Source of the DNA: Micromonospora sp. RP3T
Lineage (GTDB): Bacteria; Actinomycetota; Actinomycetes; Mycobacteriales; Micromonosporaceae
DNA length: 64,000 bases
NCBI RefSeq assembly: GCF_003027925.1
Contig: NZ_PYPS01000004.1
Coordinates: forward strand, 62,001-126,000
Direction of reading: 5' to 3'
Part shown: piece after piece, positions 55,077 through 63,484 of the stretch
How positions within the stretch are numbered: the first letter of the stretch is position 1
Layout of the letters: every line of letters begins with the position of its first letter
The notes under the pieces: generated by a model
What the model was told of the DNA's origin: nothing
Database searches by the model: none
Seen by the model: only the letters and a program-made list of their open reading frames with translations
Position numbers and translations under genes: made by a program

Positions 55077-57371
55077 ATGGGTGTGTCGCAACGGTTCAAG
55101 ACCAGGTTCCGCCGGTTCCTCCAGCGCCCGGGGACGACGGTCGACCTGGCCCCGCTGGAGAAGCTGCTGCCGGCGATCGAGTCCCGCGAGGCCGAGCTGG
55201 AGCAGCTCTCCGACGCCGAGCTGACCGAGGCCGCCGGCCGGGCCGAGAAGTACGAGGAGATCTGCGCGATCGGCCGCGAGGCGGCCCGCCGAGGGCTCGA
55301 CCAGCGCCCCTACGACGTGCAGCTGCTCGGCGCCATGGCGCTGCTCTCCGGCAAGGTCGCGGAGATGGCCACCGGTGAGGGCAAGACGCTCACCGCGACC
55401 GTCGCCGCGTACGGGCACGTCCGGCTCGGCAACGGCCCGGTGCACGTGCTCACCGTCAACGACTACCTGGCCCGCCGCGACGCCGAGTGGATGCAGCCGG
55501 TCTACACGCTGCTCGGGCTCACCGTCGGGTGGGTCAACGAGGCGTCCACCCCGGAGGAGCGCCGCACCGCGTACCGCTGCGACGTCACCTACGTGTCGGT
55601 CAGCGAGGCCGGCTTCGACTACCTGCGCGACCAGCTCGTCACCGACGTGGCCGAGCGGGTGCAGCCGCCGCTGAAGACCGCGATCGTGGACGAGGCCGAC
55701 TCGATCCTGATCGACGAGGCGCGGGTGCCGATGGTGCTGGCCGGCGCGGTCCCCGGCGAGCAGGACCCGGTGCACGCCGCCGCCGCGCTGGTGCGTGGTC
55801 TGCGCAAGGGCAGGCACTACACGGTGGCCGAGGACGGCCGCAGCGTCGCCTTCACCTCGGTCGGCCTGGCCACGGTCGAGGCGAAGCTCGGCGGCATCGA
55901 CCTGTACGACGAGGAGCACGTCGGGCAGCTCTCCGCGGTGAACGTGGCGCTGCACGCGCACGCGCTGCTGCACCGCGACGTCGACTACATCGTGCGGGAC
56001 GACTCGGTCGAGCTGATCGACGAGATGCGCGGCCGGGTCGCGCAGCGCCGCCGCTGGCCGGACGGGCTCCAGGCCGCGGTCGAGGCGAAGGAGGGGCTGG
56101 ACGCCAGCGCTGAGGGCGAGGTGCTGGGCACCGTCACCGTGCAGGCGTACATCGCGCTCTACCCGACCGTCTGCGGGATGACCGCGACCGCGGTGCTCGT
56201 CGGCGACCAGCTCCGGGAGTTCTTCGGCCTCGAGGTGGCGGTGATCCCGCCGAACACCCCGTGCGTCCGGGAGGACGAGCCGGACCGGATCTACGCCACC
56301 CGCGCCGAGAAGGAGGAGGCGCTGGTCGACGAGATCACGCGCTGTCACCAGGCGGGGCGTCCGGTGCTGGTCGGCACGCTCGACGTGAAGGAGTCCGAGG
56401 GGCTGGCCGCCGCGCTGCGCGCCGCCGAGGTGCCGTGCGTGGTGCTCAACGCCAAGAACGACGACGAGGAGGCCGGCATCATCGCCGAGGCCGGCGCGTA
56501 CGGCGCGGTGACGGTCTCCACCCAGATGGCCGGTCGGGGAGTCGACATCCGGCTCGGTGGCAGCGACCAGTCCGACCAGGAGCGGGTCGCCGAGCTGGGC
56601 GGCCTCTACGTGATCGGCAGTGGCCGGCACGACAGCCGCCGGGTCGACGACCAGCTCCGCGGCCGGGCCGGCCGGCAGGGCGACCCCGGCGGGTCGGTCT
56701 TCTTCGTCAGCCTGGAGGACGACCTGGTCGTCCGGCACGCCGGCGACACCGTGCCGGCGTCGCCCCGGATGAACGCCGACGGCCTGGTCACCGACCCGCA
56801 GGTGGACTACGCGGTCGAGCACGCCCAGCGGGTCGCCGAGGGCGTCAACCACGAGATCCACCGCAACACCTGGCGTTACAGCCACGTGATCGAGCAGCAG
56901 CGCAAGGCGCTCGCCGAGCGGCGGGAGCGGCTGCTGACCACCGACATCGCCGCGCTGATGCTGTTGGAGCGGGTGCCGGAGAAGGCCGGCGAGATGGACG
57001 AGGACCTGCTCGCCGAGGTCTCCCGCTCGATCGCGCTCTACCACCTGGACCGGCTCTGGGCCGAGCACCTGGCCGAGCTGTCCGAGGTGCGCGAGGGCGT
57101 GCACCTGCGGGCGCTGGGCCGGCTCGACCCGCTCGACGAGTTCCACCGCAGCGCGGTGCCGGCGTTCAACGCCCTGATGCCGGAGATCGAGACGCGCACC
57201 ATCGCCACGTTCGAGGAGACCGAGTTCGACGAGGGGTGGGAGCCGGACGCGTCGAAGCTGGTGCGGCCGAGCGCCACCTGGACGTACCTCGTGCACGACA
57301 ACCCGTTCGGCTCGGAGCTGGACCGGCTGATCGCCTCGGTGGGCCGGCGGCTCATCTCCGGGTCCCGCTGA
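55077..57371 (+). CDS. secA2: Accessory Sec translocase ATPase SecA2
   Basis: The 764-residue ATPase has the SecA motor motifs: MATGEGKTLTA (Walker A), TVNDYLARRDAEW, VDEADSILIDEAR (DEAD), QMAGRGVDIRLGG and DQLRGRAGRQGDPG. It lacks the C-terminal zinc-binding tail and is about 200 residues shorter than SecA1, as expected for actinobacterial SecA2, which exports a small set of proteins. ATG 55077 is eight bases after a -10-like TACCGT (55063-55068), so it is probably leaderless; an upstream GTG at 55053 would overlap the promoter. A strong terminator follows. Confidence 0.95.
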   Translation: MGVSQRFKTRFRRFLQRPGTTVDLAPLEKLLPAIESREAELEQLSDAELTEAAGRAEKYEEICAIGREAARRGLDQRPYDVQLLGAMALLSGKVAEMATGEGKTLTATVAAYGHVRLGNGPVHVLTVNDYLARRDAEWMQPVYTLLGLTVGWVNEASTPEERRTAYRCDVTYVSVSEAGFDYLRDQLVTDVAERVQPPLKTAIVDEADSILIDEARVPMVLAGAVPGEQDPVHAAAALVRGLRKGRHYTVAEDGRSVAFTSVGLATVEAKLGGIDLYDEEHVGQLSAVNVALHAHALLHRDVDYIVRDDSVELIDEMRGRVAQRRRWPDGLQAAVEAKEGLDASAEGEVLGTVTVQAYIALYPTVCGMTATAVLVGDQLREFFGLEVAVIPPNTPCVREDEPDRIYATRAEKEEALVDEITRCHQAGRPVLVGTLDVKESEGLAAALRAAEVPCVVLNAKNDDEEAGIIAEAGAYGAVTVSTQMAGRGVDIRLGGSDQSDQERVAELGGLYVIGSGRHDSRRVDDQLRGRAGRQGDPGGSVFFVSLEDDLVVRHAGDTVPASPRMNADGLVTDPQVDYAVEHAQRVAEGVNHEIHRNTWRYSHVIEQQRKALAERRERLLTTDIAALMLLERVPEKAGEMDEDLLAEVSRSIALYHLDRLWAEHLAELSEVREGVHLRALGRLDPLDEFHRSAVPAFNALMPEIETRTIATFEETEFDEGWEPDASKLVRPSATWTYLVHDNPFGSELDRLIASVGRRLISGSR

Positions 57372-57381
57372 CCCGGTGCGT

Positions 57382-57424
57382 AGGGGCCCCTCCGGTCGGG
57401 TACGGCCGGAAGGGGCCCTTTTGC
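57382..57424 (+). terminator. Intrinsic terminator of secA2
   Basis: A long hairpin with AGGGGCCCCTCCGG on the left and CCGGAAGGGGCCCT on the right ends in TTTTG. It begins ten bases after the secA2 stop. It shares a GGGGCCCC core with the 53-bp elements but has no TTAAC box. Confidence 0.9.
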
Positions 57425-57485
57425 GCGGTTTCGAGGTCGGTCGGCGGGGGTAGTAGGCCGAGGCTCGGTCGAAGAGAGGACGAAC

Positions 57486-57560
57486 ATGGCACAGGCAACG
57501 GCGCCGGACGGGAACACCGCGCGGACGGACGCGGGGGCGGTGGGGGCCGTGGTGCGGTGA
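57486..57560 (+). CDS. 24-residue upstream ORF coupled to the ANTAR gene
   Basis: ATG 57486 is preceded by a good GAGAGGACG site and opens a 24-codon frame (MAQATAPDGNTARTDAGAVG, then AVVR) whose TGA overlaps the GTG of the next gene as GTGA at 57557-57560. The peptide is Ala/Gly-rich without hydrophobic stretch. It probably serves as a leader that delivers ribosomes to the ANTAR gene, which has no good ribosome site of its own. Confidence 0.55.
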   Translation: MAQATAPDGNTARTDAGAVGAVVR

Positions 57561-58297
57561 ACCTCGAGACCCGTCTACCCATGACCGACGACCTGGGCGT
57601 GCTGGAGACCGCCGCGCTGCTGCGCGAGCTGACCGCCGGCCTGATCGGTGTCGCGGAGTTCGACGAGGCGCTGGACCGCCTGGTCCGGATCGCCCGGGGC
57701 GCGGTGCCCGGTGTGGACTGCTGCGGCTTCACCGCGCTGCGGGCCGGTGAGCCCGCCGGGGTGGCCGCCTCCGACCCGCGGTTCGCCGAGCTGGACGACC
57801 TGCGGCACGGCCCGGACACGCCGGCCCTGACCGCCATCCGTCGACGCGAAATGATCATCGCGGGCGGGCTGGCGGAGGAGTCGCGCTGGCCGACCTGGAG
57901 CATCCGCGCCCGCGCGCTCGGCGTGCACGGCGTGATCTCCGCACCGGTCGACGTGGACGAGCAGGTCATCGGCGCGATCAACCTGTACGCGTCGGCCCCC
58001 GGCGCGCTCACGCCGAGTCACCAGCTCACCGCGATGCTGCTCGCCGAGCACGCCGGCCTACTGCTCGCCGCGGTCCGCGACCGCGAGCGGGCTGCCGCCC
58101 GGGCCGGCCAGATCGACGGCGCGTTGTTGGCCGAGGGCGTGATCGGGCAGGCCGTCGGCGTGATCATGACGCAACGCGGCTGTCCCGCGGTGGAGGCGCT
58201 CGGCGTGCTCCGCAGCGCCGCGTCCTCGTTGGACATCCCGCTGCGCGAGGTGGCCGAGCGGCTGGTGCTCACCGTCTCCCGTCCCCGGGACAACTGA
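57557..58297 (+). CDS. GAF-ANTAR transcription antitermination regulator
   Basis: The 246-residue protein has a GAF sensor (about 15-165; GVHGVISAPVDVDEQVIGAINLYA) and a C-terminal ANTAR domain (about 185-240; GVIGQAVGVIMTQRGCPAVEAL, DIPLREVAERLVLTV) which in its family binds paired RNA hairpins to prevent termination. The signal is unknown. GTG 57557 overlaps the upstream 24-codon ORF; ATG 57581 is an alternative start without a ribosome site. Confidence 0.88.
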   Translation: MNLETRLPMTDDLGVLETAALLRELTAGLIGVAEFDEALDRLVRIARGAVPGVDCCGFTALRAGEPAGVAASDPRFAELDDLRHGPDTPALTAIRRREMIIAGGLAEESRWPTWSIRARALGVHGVISAPVDVDEQVIGAINLYASAPGALTPSHQLTAMLLAEHAGLLLAAVRDRERAAARAGQIDGALLAEGVIGQAVGVIMTQRGCPAVEALGVLRSAASSLDIPLREVAERLVLTVSRPRDN

Positions 58298-58373
58298 CCG
58301 ACAGTCGTTTCGCCCTGCGGGGGGTCGGGTAGCAACCTGGACTGGTGAACCGCGCCGACGTGGGGAGGACGCG

Positions 58374-58871
58374 ATGGAGAGCCGACTTCGGGTGCAGGGG
58401 CACCCCATCCAACCGATGCTGGTGACGTTCCCGTTCGGGCTCTTCGTCAGCGCCGCGGTGTTCGACCTCGCCGACGTGGCGGGCGGTCCGGCCTTCCTCG
58501 GTGAGGTGGGCTACTGGACGGCGGTCGCCGCGCTCGTCGCCGCCGGGCTCGCCACGGTCGCCGGGCTGGTCGACCTCTGGGACGTGCGGATCGGCCGCGC
58601 CAACCGGACCGCCATCACGTTCAACCTGGTCAACGCCGTGATGGCGGCGATGTTCCTGCTCACCTGCCTGATCCGGGCGCACGCGCCGCAGCGCGGCGCG
58701 ACCGGAGGTCAGCTCGCCACCGAGCTGGTGGCGTTGGCGGTGGGCGCGGTCGGGGTAGGCCTGGGCGCGCGGCTGATGCAGCAGTCCGACCGGGGCGGCG
58801 CCGCCGAGCCGACCGGCCTGGAGACGATTCCCGGCGCCACGGTGGAGATCATCCGTCCGCGCCCCTTCTGA
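58374..58871 (+). CDS. DUF2231-family membrane protein
   Basis: The 165-residue protein has four membrane helices and the DUF2231 start G-H-P-I-Q-P-M-L-V-T-F-P. It has a cytoplasmic tail rich in Gly and Pro (LETIPGATVEIIRPRPF). Function is unknown; the family is linked to haem or redox membrane proteins in some genomes. ATG 58374 follows GGGGAGGACGCG. The 42-bp palindrome lies 81 bp after its stop. Confidence 0.88.
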   Translation: MESRLRVQGHPIQPMLVTFPFGLFVSAAVFDLADVAGGPAFLGEVGYWTAVAALVAAGLATVAGLVDLWDVRIGRANRTAITFNLVNAVMAAMFLLTCLIRAHAPQRGATGGQLATELVALAVGAVGVGLGARLMQQSDRGGAAEPTGLETIPGATVEIIRPRPF

Positions 58872-58951
58872 AGACTGCCGAGCCCTCGCCTGCATGGTTT
58901 CGGCGGGTGCTTCCGGGCGTGTCGCGGCGGGGAGAGTGGACGAAGCGAAAC

Positions 58952-58993
58952 CGGTATGCCTCCTGGTCATAATTATGACCAGGAGGCATACCG
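58952..58993. repeat. Perfect 42-bp palindrome
   Basis: Every base of 58952-58972 pairs with 58973-58993 around a central AATT; the left arm begins CGGTATGCCTCCTGGTCATA. There is no loop. It lies in a 244-bp gap between two same-strand genes. It could be an operator for a large dimeric regulator, a transcript-end hairpin, or a recombination or transfer site. Confidence 0.97.
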
Positions 58994-59115
58994 CATTTGA
59001 GGTCGCGTCTCTCCCGGGCTGTGACGCTGTGTAACCGCACCGCCGGCAGTGCCGTCACGACCACGAGTGGTGGGCGGTGGGCGGCGCGACTCCGAACGGC
59101 GGCAGGCTCGGGCTC

Positions 59116-59877
59116 ATGGTCACCGAACGCGGGTTCGACGAACTGGTCGCCGAGGCCAAAGCGGCGCCGGTCGAGGGGTGGGGCTTCTCCTGGCTGGCCG
59201 GGCGGGCCACCGAGGAGCGCCCGCCATCGGGCTACGCCCGTCTCGTCGGGGCCCGGCTGACGGCCGTCGACGCCGCCCTGGACATCGACACCGGCGGCGG
59301 CGAGGTGCTGGCCGAGGCGGCGTCCGCGCCGCCACCGCTGCTGGTCGCCACCGAGGCCTGGCCGCCGAACGTGTCGGTGGCCCGGCGGACCCTGAGCCGC
59401 GTCGGTGGTCACGTCGTCCAGGTCGGCGACCGCTCGCCGCTGCCGTTCCGCGACGCGGCGTTCGACCTGGTGGTCAGCCGGCACCCGGTGGACACCCGGT
59501 GGGACGAGGTGGCCCGGGTGCTGCGCCCCGGCGGCAGCTTCCTCTCCCAGCAGATCGGCCCCGGCACGGTCCGGGAACTCAGCGAGGCGATCCTCGGGCC
59601 GCTGCCGCCACCGGAGCACCGTCACCCGGAGCACGCGGTCACCGCCGCCGAGGCCACCGGACTGACCGTGGTGGACCTGCGGACCGCCACGCTGCGTACC
59701 GTCTTCCAGGACATCGGCGCGGTGGTCTGGTTCCTGCGCAAGGTGGTCTGGACCGTGCCCGGCTTCACCGTCGACCGGCACCGGGCCGCGCTGCGCCGGC
59801 TGGACGAGCGGATCCGGGCCGAGGGGCCGGCCGTGGCCCACGCCCGGCGGTTCCTCATCGAGGCGCGTCGCCGGTGA
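59116..59877 (+). CDS. Class I SAM-dependent methyltransferase
   Basis: The 253-residue protein has a methyltransferase fold with DIDTGGGEVLAEAA (motif I), PLPFRDAAFDLVVSRHPVDTRW (motif II/III) and EVARVLRPGGSFLSQQIGPG (motif IV). It resembles UbiE/Methyltransf_11 proteins; substrate unknown. ATG 59116 is the best of several possible starts, though no ribosome site is obvious. Its last 23 bp overlap the end of the convergent DUF3500 gene. Confidence 0.85.
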   Translation: MVTERGFDELVAEAKAAPVEGWGFSWLAGRATEERPPSGYARLVGARLTAVDAALDIDTGGGEVLAEAASAPPPLLVATEAWPPNVSVARRTLSRVGGHVVQVGDRSPLPFRDAAFDLVVSRHPVDTRWDEVARVLRPGGSFLSQQIGPGTVRELSEAILGPLPPPEHRHPEHAVTAAEATGLTVVDLRTATLRTVFQDIGAVVWFLRKVVWTVPGFTVDRHRAALRRLDERIRAEGPAVAHARRFLIEARRR

Positions 59878-60829
59878 CCGGGCGGTGCGCGGCGGCGTGG
59901 TGCGCGGCCAGCACGTCCGCGCCGAAGTCACCGGCCGGGCGGCGCAGCACGGTGTGCGCGTGGTTGCCCTCGTCGGTGGTGTTGTCGTACTCGATCAGCA
60001 GGTCGTCGCCCTGCACCCGGTAATAGTGCCGCCGGCCCGGCTCCACCGGCCCGGCCCAGGCGAAGTGCAGCTCGCCGCCGTCGAGCCGGGCCGCCTCGCG
60101 GGCGGCCAGGTCGGCCGGGAGCCGGTCGAGGTAGAGCGCCACCAGGCGGTCGAGCGACGCGCGCCCCGACGGCCCGAGCCGGCCCCGGGGCACGCCGAGC
60201 GGGTCGAGTCGGTCGGGTGCGGTGGCCCGGGTGGCGCTGATGATGTCGGCCGGCGCCTCCTCGGCGATCACCGCGGCGGCCCGCCCGCCGGGGCCGAGCG
60301 CGTCCAGCAGTTCGCGGGCCAGGTCCTCCTCCGGGCCCAGCGGCCGGGAGACCGGGCGGCCGGCGTGCCGCACGGTGGCCGGGTTCGCGCCGAGGAAGAT
60401 CGGGGCGGGGGAGACCCGGTCCTCGGCGACCGTCATGCTCACCGAGATGTGGTGCCCCTCGAACCGCCACGCCCAGCGGTCGTCGCGGGCCGGGTCGCCG
60501 AAGATCGCCACCCAGTAGTCGCCGCTGTGCCGGCCGCGTCGCCAGCCCTCCGCCCGGTCCAGCACCTCTTCCAGTGCCACCACGGCCATGGCCTGCGCGT
60601 ACGCGGCGGGGCTGAGCGCGGTGGCGAGCAGCCGGTGGGCGGCCTTGCGGGCGGTGACGTCGAGGTCGGCGACCGGGACGCCGGGCCGGGGCCGGGGCCG
60701 GTACTCCAGCCACCGGCGGGCCGGCTCGTCGTCGAACTCGTGCCGGGCGCGTCGCCGGGCCGGCTCGTCCAGCGCCGCCAGCAGCGCCGTGGCCGCGGTG
60801 CGCATCTGCTCGGGTACGGGATCCTCCAC
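59855..60829 (-). CDS. DUF3500-family protein
   Basis: The 324-residue protein has the DUF3500 pattern: WVAIFGDPARDDRWAWRFEGHH, SPAPIFLGANPATVRHAGRP and the terminal HTVLRRPAGDFGADVLAAHH. No signal peptide is visible, although many relatives are exported. Function is unknown; clustered His residues suggest metal binding. The GTG start at 60829 has a TATACA element six bases upstream and may be leaderless. It converges with the methyltransferase gene with a 23-bp overlap. Confidence 0.85.
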   Translation of the reverse strand: MEDPVPEQMRTAATALLAALDEPARRRARHEFDDEPARRWLEYRPRPRPGVPVADLDVTARKAAHRLLATALSPAAYAQAMAVVALEEVLDRAEGWRRGRHSGDYWVAIFGDPARDDRWAWRFEGHHISVSMTVAEDRVSPAPIFLGANPATVRHAGRPVSRPLGPEEDLARELLDALGPGGRAAAVIAEEAPADIISATRATAPDRLDPLGVPRGRLGPSGRASLDRLVALYLDRLPADLAAREAARLDGGELHFAWAGPVEPGRRHYYRVQGDDLLIEYDNTTDEGNHAHTVLRRPAGDFGADVLAAHHAAAHRPVTGDAPR

Positions 60830-60866
60830 CGCACCTGTATACGCCCCGCGCGGCGGGCTCGGGTGC

Positions 60867-61259
60867 TCAGTCGCGCCCGAGCTGCGTCAGCATCTCCGGC
60901 AGCGTGAAGAAGCGGGCGGTCTCCACCGCCGAGGGGGCGCCGTGGTCCGGGTCGGCGCCGGCGTCGAGCAGCGCCCGGACCGCCGCCGCGTTCTGCCGGA
61001 ACACGGCCGCGGCCAGCGCGGTCTGCCCCCGGTCGTTGACCCGGTCCGGGTCGGCGCCACGGTCGAGCAACGCGGCCACGGTCTCCGGCCGGGCATGGTA
61101 GGCGGCCAGGATCAGCAGCGTGTCGCCCTTGGCGTTGGTCAGGTTGACCGGCAGTCCCGCGTCCACGTTGGCCGCCAGTTCGGCGGTCTCGCCGGCGCGG
61201 GCCAGGTCGAACATCCGGTGGGCGAAGGCGACGGTCTCGGCGTCCAGTTCGTCGGGCAC
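60867..61259 (-). CDS. Ankyrin-repeat protein
   Basis: The 130-residue protein consists of three to four ankyrin repeats (NAKGDTLLILAAYHARPETV, ALLDRGADPDRVNDRGQTAL, ALLDAGADPDHGAPSAVETA). Such small cytoplasmic proteins mediate protein contacts; partner unknown. A -10-like TAACCT lies six bases before GTG 61259 (61266-61271, reverse strand), so it is probably leaderless. Confidence 0.9.
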   Translation of the reverse strand: MPDELDAETVAFAHRMFDLARAGETAELAANVDAGLPVNLTNAKGDTLLILAAYHARPETVAALLDRGADPDRVNDRGQTALAAAVFRQNAAAVRALLDAGADPDHGAPSAVETARFFTLPEMLTQLGRD

Positions 61260-61325
61260 CCGCCCAGGTTAGGGCGTCGCGGCCGGCGCCGCCTGGTAGC
61301 TTGCGCAGCCGGCACGGGAGGCGAC

Positions 61326-61703
61326 ATGGACGATCGGGTGTACGTGGGCAACGCGGCGGTGGACGGGGCGACCGACGCGGGGTGGCTGCTGGGGCACTTC
61401 AAGCCGGCCGGCGACGTCCGGCACAGCGCCGAGGTCGAGGTGAAGTGGGGCGTGCACCCGGCGGGGGAGACCCGGTCCCGGTGGGCCACCGGCGAGCGGC
61501 GTACCGCGTTGCTGGTGCTGATCAGCGGCGCGTTCCGGGTCGAGCTGCCGGACCGGACGGTGGTGCTGCGCGCGCCCGGGGACTACGTGGTCTGGGGTCG
61601 GGGCGTGGACCACTCCTGGTACGCCGAGCGGGCGTCCACCGTGCTCACCGTCCGGTGGCCCTCGGTGCCCGGCTATCGGGTGGACCCGCCGGTGCTCCGC
61701 TGA
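61326..61703 (+). CDS. Cupin-fold protein
   Basis: The 125-residue protein is a small beta-barrel: VEVKWGVHPAGETRSRW, LLVLISGAFRVELPDRTVVL, GDYVVWGRGVDHSWYAE. Cupin metal ligands are incomplete, with one His in GVDHSW and one in GVHPAG, so metal binding is uncertain. ATG 61326 follows GGGAGGCGAC. Role unknown; it lies just before the sulfur-metabolism genes on the same strand but a separate promoter region follows it. Confidence 0.8.
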   Translation: MDDRVYVGNAAVDGATDAGWLLGHFKPAGDVRHSAEVEVKWGVHPAGETRSRWATGERRTALLVLISGAFRVELPDRTVVLRAPGDYVVWGRGVDHSWYAERASTVLTVRWPSVPGYRVDPPVLR

Positions 61704-61732
61704 CCGCGTCCCGCCATGTGGTATTACCTACT

Positions 61733-61747
61733 AAACCTATAGGGTTT
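61733..61747 (+). promoter_or_regulatory. Palindromic promoter site before sulfur genes
   Basis: AAACCTATAGGGTTT contains a perfect CCTATAGG palindrome with AAA/TTT flanks, in an AT-rich patch (61717-61760) unlike its surroundings, 55 bp before the cysteine dioxygenase gene. I recall similar CTATAGGGTTTG sequences upstream of sulfur-assimilation operons in actinomycetes, where a cysteine-responsive Rrf2-type repressor is a candidate. Confidence 0.55.
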
Positions 61748-61801
61748 GCCGTCTAAAGTGTGTGGGCACGCTCCGCTCCGCACCGTGAGGACGCTCCGCC
61801 G

Positions 61802-62254
61802 ATGACCAGCTCCGACCCGACCGACCTGCTCACCGTCGCCGCCCGTTGGGTCGACCCGACCGGCTGGCCGGTGCCGCTGTGCTTCGACCGGTCCGAACGG
61901 TGGTACGCGCGGCTGCACGCCGACGCCGGGTACGAGGTGTGGGCGCTGAGCTGGCTGCCCGGACAGGGCACCGACCTGCACGACCACGGTGGTTCGTCCG
62001 GCGCCTTCCTGGTCGTCGCCGGTGTGCTCGTCGAGGAGACGGTCAGCGGTGGCCGGCTGCGTCCGCACCGCCTCGCCGCCGGTGCCGGCCGGCGCTTCGG
62101 CGCCCGGCATGTGCACCAGGTCACCAACCGCTCCGCCGAACCGGCGGTCAGCGTGCACGTCTACCGGCCGGCGCTGCGCCGGATGACCCGCTACCACCTC
62201 GACGCCGGCCGGCTCCGGGTCGCCGAGGTGGCCGAGGCCGGCGTCGCCTGGTGA
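61802..62254 (+). CDS. Cysteine dioxygenase
   Basis: The 150-residue cupin oxidises cysteine thiol to the sulfinic acid. Iron ligands are in LHDHGGSSGAF (H-x-H) and RHVHQVTN, with the family's YEVWALSWLPGQ strand before them and an HVYRPALRRMTRY strand at the end. ATG 61802 is preceded by a GAGGACG site. It starts a likely operon with the rhodanese-like gene (47 bp downstream). Confidence 0.92.
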   Translation: MTSSDPTDLLTVAARWVDPTGWPVPLCFDRSERWYARLHADAGYEVWALSWLPGQGTDLHDHGGSSGAFLVVAGVLVEETVSGGRLRPHRLAAGAGRRFGARHVHQVTNRSAEPAVSVHVYRPALRRMTRYHLDAGRLRVAEVAEAGVAW

Positions 62255-62301
62255 GCCCGGCGACCCCGCCCCCGATTCCCGCCGAACGGAAGGACGCCAC
62301 C

Positions 62302-62793
62302 ATGGCGCAGAACCCCGCCCCCGCCGAGAGCTGTCCGGTCCCTCCGTCCGGCTCGCGCGGCATCGACGAGATCCTCGCCGCCGCCCGCACCCGACTGTGT
62401 CGCCTCGACCCTGAGCAGGCGCACCTCGCCCACCGGGGCGGTGCGCTGCTCGTCGACATCCGCCCGGCCGGCCAGCGGGCCGCGCACGGCACCGTGCCCG
62501 GCGCGCTCACCGTCGAGCGCAACGTCCTGGAATGGCGCTTCGACCCGCGGTGCGCCGCCCGCCTGCCGCAGGCGGTCGACTACGACGTGCCGGTGGTCGT
62601 CCTCTGCCAGGAGGGCTACACCTCGTCGCTGGCCGCCGCCGCCCTCCAGGACCTCGGACTGCACCGCGCCACCGACGTGGCCGGTGGCTTCGCGGCCTGG
62701 CGCATCGCCGGCCTGCCCACCCTCGGCCCCACCCCGCCGCCCCGACCCTCGTCCACCGCGCCCCCGGTCACCGCCGGCCGGGCGCTCCGCTGA
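62302..62793 (+). CDS. Rhodanese-like sulfurtransferase
   Basis: The 163-residue single-domain rhodanese carries the active-site loop C-Q-E-G-Y-T-S (VVVLCQEGYTSSLAAAAL), the entry motif LLVDIRPAGQRAAHG and the C-terminal GGFAAWRIAGLP. It would accept sulfane sulfur on the loop Cys. Its position directly after cysteine dioxygenase suggests the pair handles excess cysteine or sulfane sulfur. ATG 62302 follows GGAAGGACG. The C-terminus is Pro-rich. Confidence 0.92.
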   Translation: MAQNPAPAESCPVPPSGSRGIDEILAAARTRLCRLDPEQAHLAHRGGALLVDIRPAGQRAAHGTVPGALTVERNVLEWRFDPRCAARLPQAVDYDVPVVVLCQEGYTSSLAAAALQDLGLHRATDVAGGFAAWRIAGLPTLGPTPPPRPSSTAPPVTAGRALR

Positions 62794-62845
62794 CCGTTCC
62801 GCCGCACCCGGCGGGGCGGGGCGACCGCCCGCACAGGAGGCTCCC

Positions 62846-63436
62846 ATGTCCGTCGTCGCCCTCAACACCCGTCCGGCCCGCACCGGCCGCCCCGACCGGG
62901 CGCCGGCGTCCCGGCCGCGTACCGCACCCACCCTGACCATCACGCTCGATCTCAGTGCCGGTCCGCTCACGCCCGGCCTGGCCCGGCTGGCCGACCTGCT
63001 GGACGAGCTGGCCGCCTCCGGGGAGGGACTGGTCCGCCCGGACGAGCACCGGGCCGCCCGGGCCGTGCTCGACCTGCGCCGCGTCCCCACGCCACCGGCC
63101 GGGCCGGCGCCGGCGTCACCGGCCACCGGGTCGGGCGGGATACGCCTGCTCACCGGCACCCGACGGGTCCGGCACGGCGGTGTCGAGGTCGGCCTGACCC
63201 GGATCGAGTTCGACCTGCTGCTCTTCCTCGCCGAGCACCCGCGTCGGGTCTTCACCCGGCTGCAACTGCTCAGCAACGTCTGGGGCTACGAGCACGCGGT
63301 GGCCCGCACCGTGGACGTGCATGTCCGACGTCTACGGGCCAAGTTCGGCCCGGACACGCCACTGGTGACCACCGTCTACGGCGTCGGGTACCGGCTCGCC
63401 GACGACGCCCCGATCGAGGTGGACCGCGACGCCTGA
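62846..63436 (+). CDS. Winged-helix regulator without receiver domain
   Basis: The 196-residue protein has an OmpR/PhoB-type DNA-binding domain at about 100-190 (LTRIEFDLLLFLAEHPRRVF, VDVHVRRLRAKFG, VYGVGYRL) but no receiver. Instead the N-terminal 30-75 forms a short beta-alpha module (TLTITLDLSAGPLTPGLARL, ADLLDELAASGEGLVRP). This module recurs in the next gene. ATG 62846 follows ACAGGAGG. It may sense a ligand or partner rather than phosphorylation. It lies 52 bp after the rhodanese gene. Confidence 0.88.
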   Translation: MSVVALNTRPARTGRPDRAPASRPRTAPTLTITLDLSAGPLTPGLARLADLLDELAASGEGLVRPDEHRAARAVLDLRRVPTPPAGPAPASPATGSGGIRLLTGTRRVRHGGVEVGLTRIEFDLLLFLAEHPRRVFTRLQLLSNVWGYEHAVARTVDVHVRRLRAKFGPDTPLVTTVYGVGYRLADDAPIEVDRDA

Positions 63437-63453
63437 GCCGGCCCGGACCGACC

Positions 63454-63484
63454 CGCGGCGCACCCGGATCCCGGGTGCGCCGCG
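63454..63484 (+). terminator. Hairpin terminator
   Basis: A perfect 14-bp stem (63454-63467 with 63471-63484) with an ATC loop lies 17 bases after the regulator stop and is followed by TT. Confidence 0.85.

Noticed and set aside
57382..57424. Sixth copy of the 53-bp GGGGCCCC element
   Set aside because: It shares only the GGGGCCCC core; the TTAAC boxes and 53-bp layout are missing and it has a terminator T-tract.
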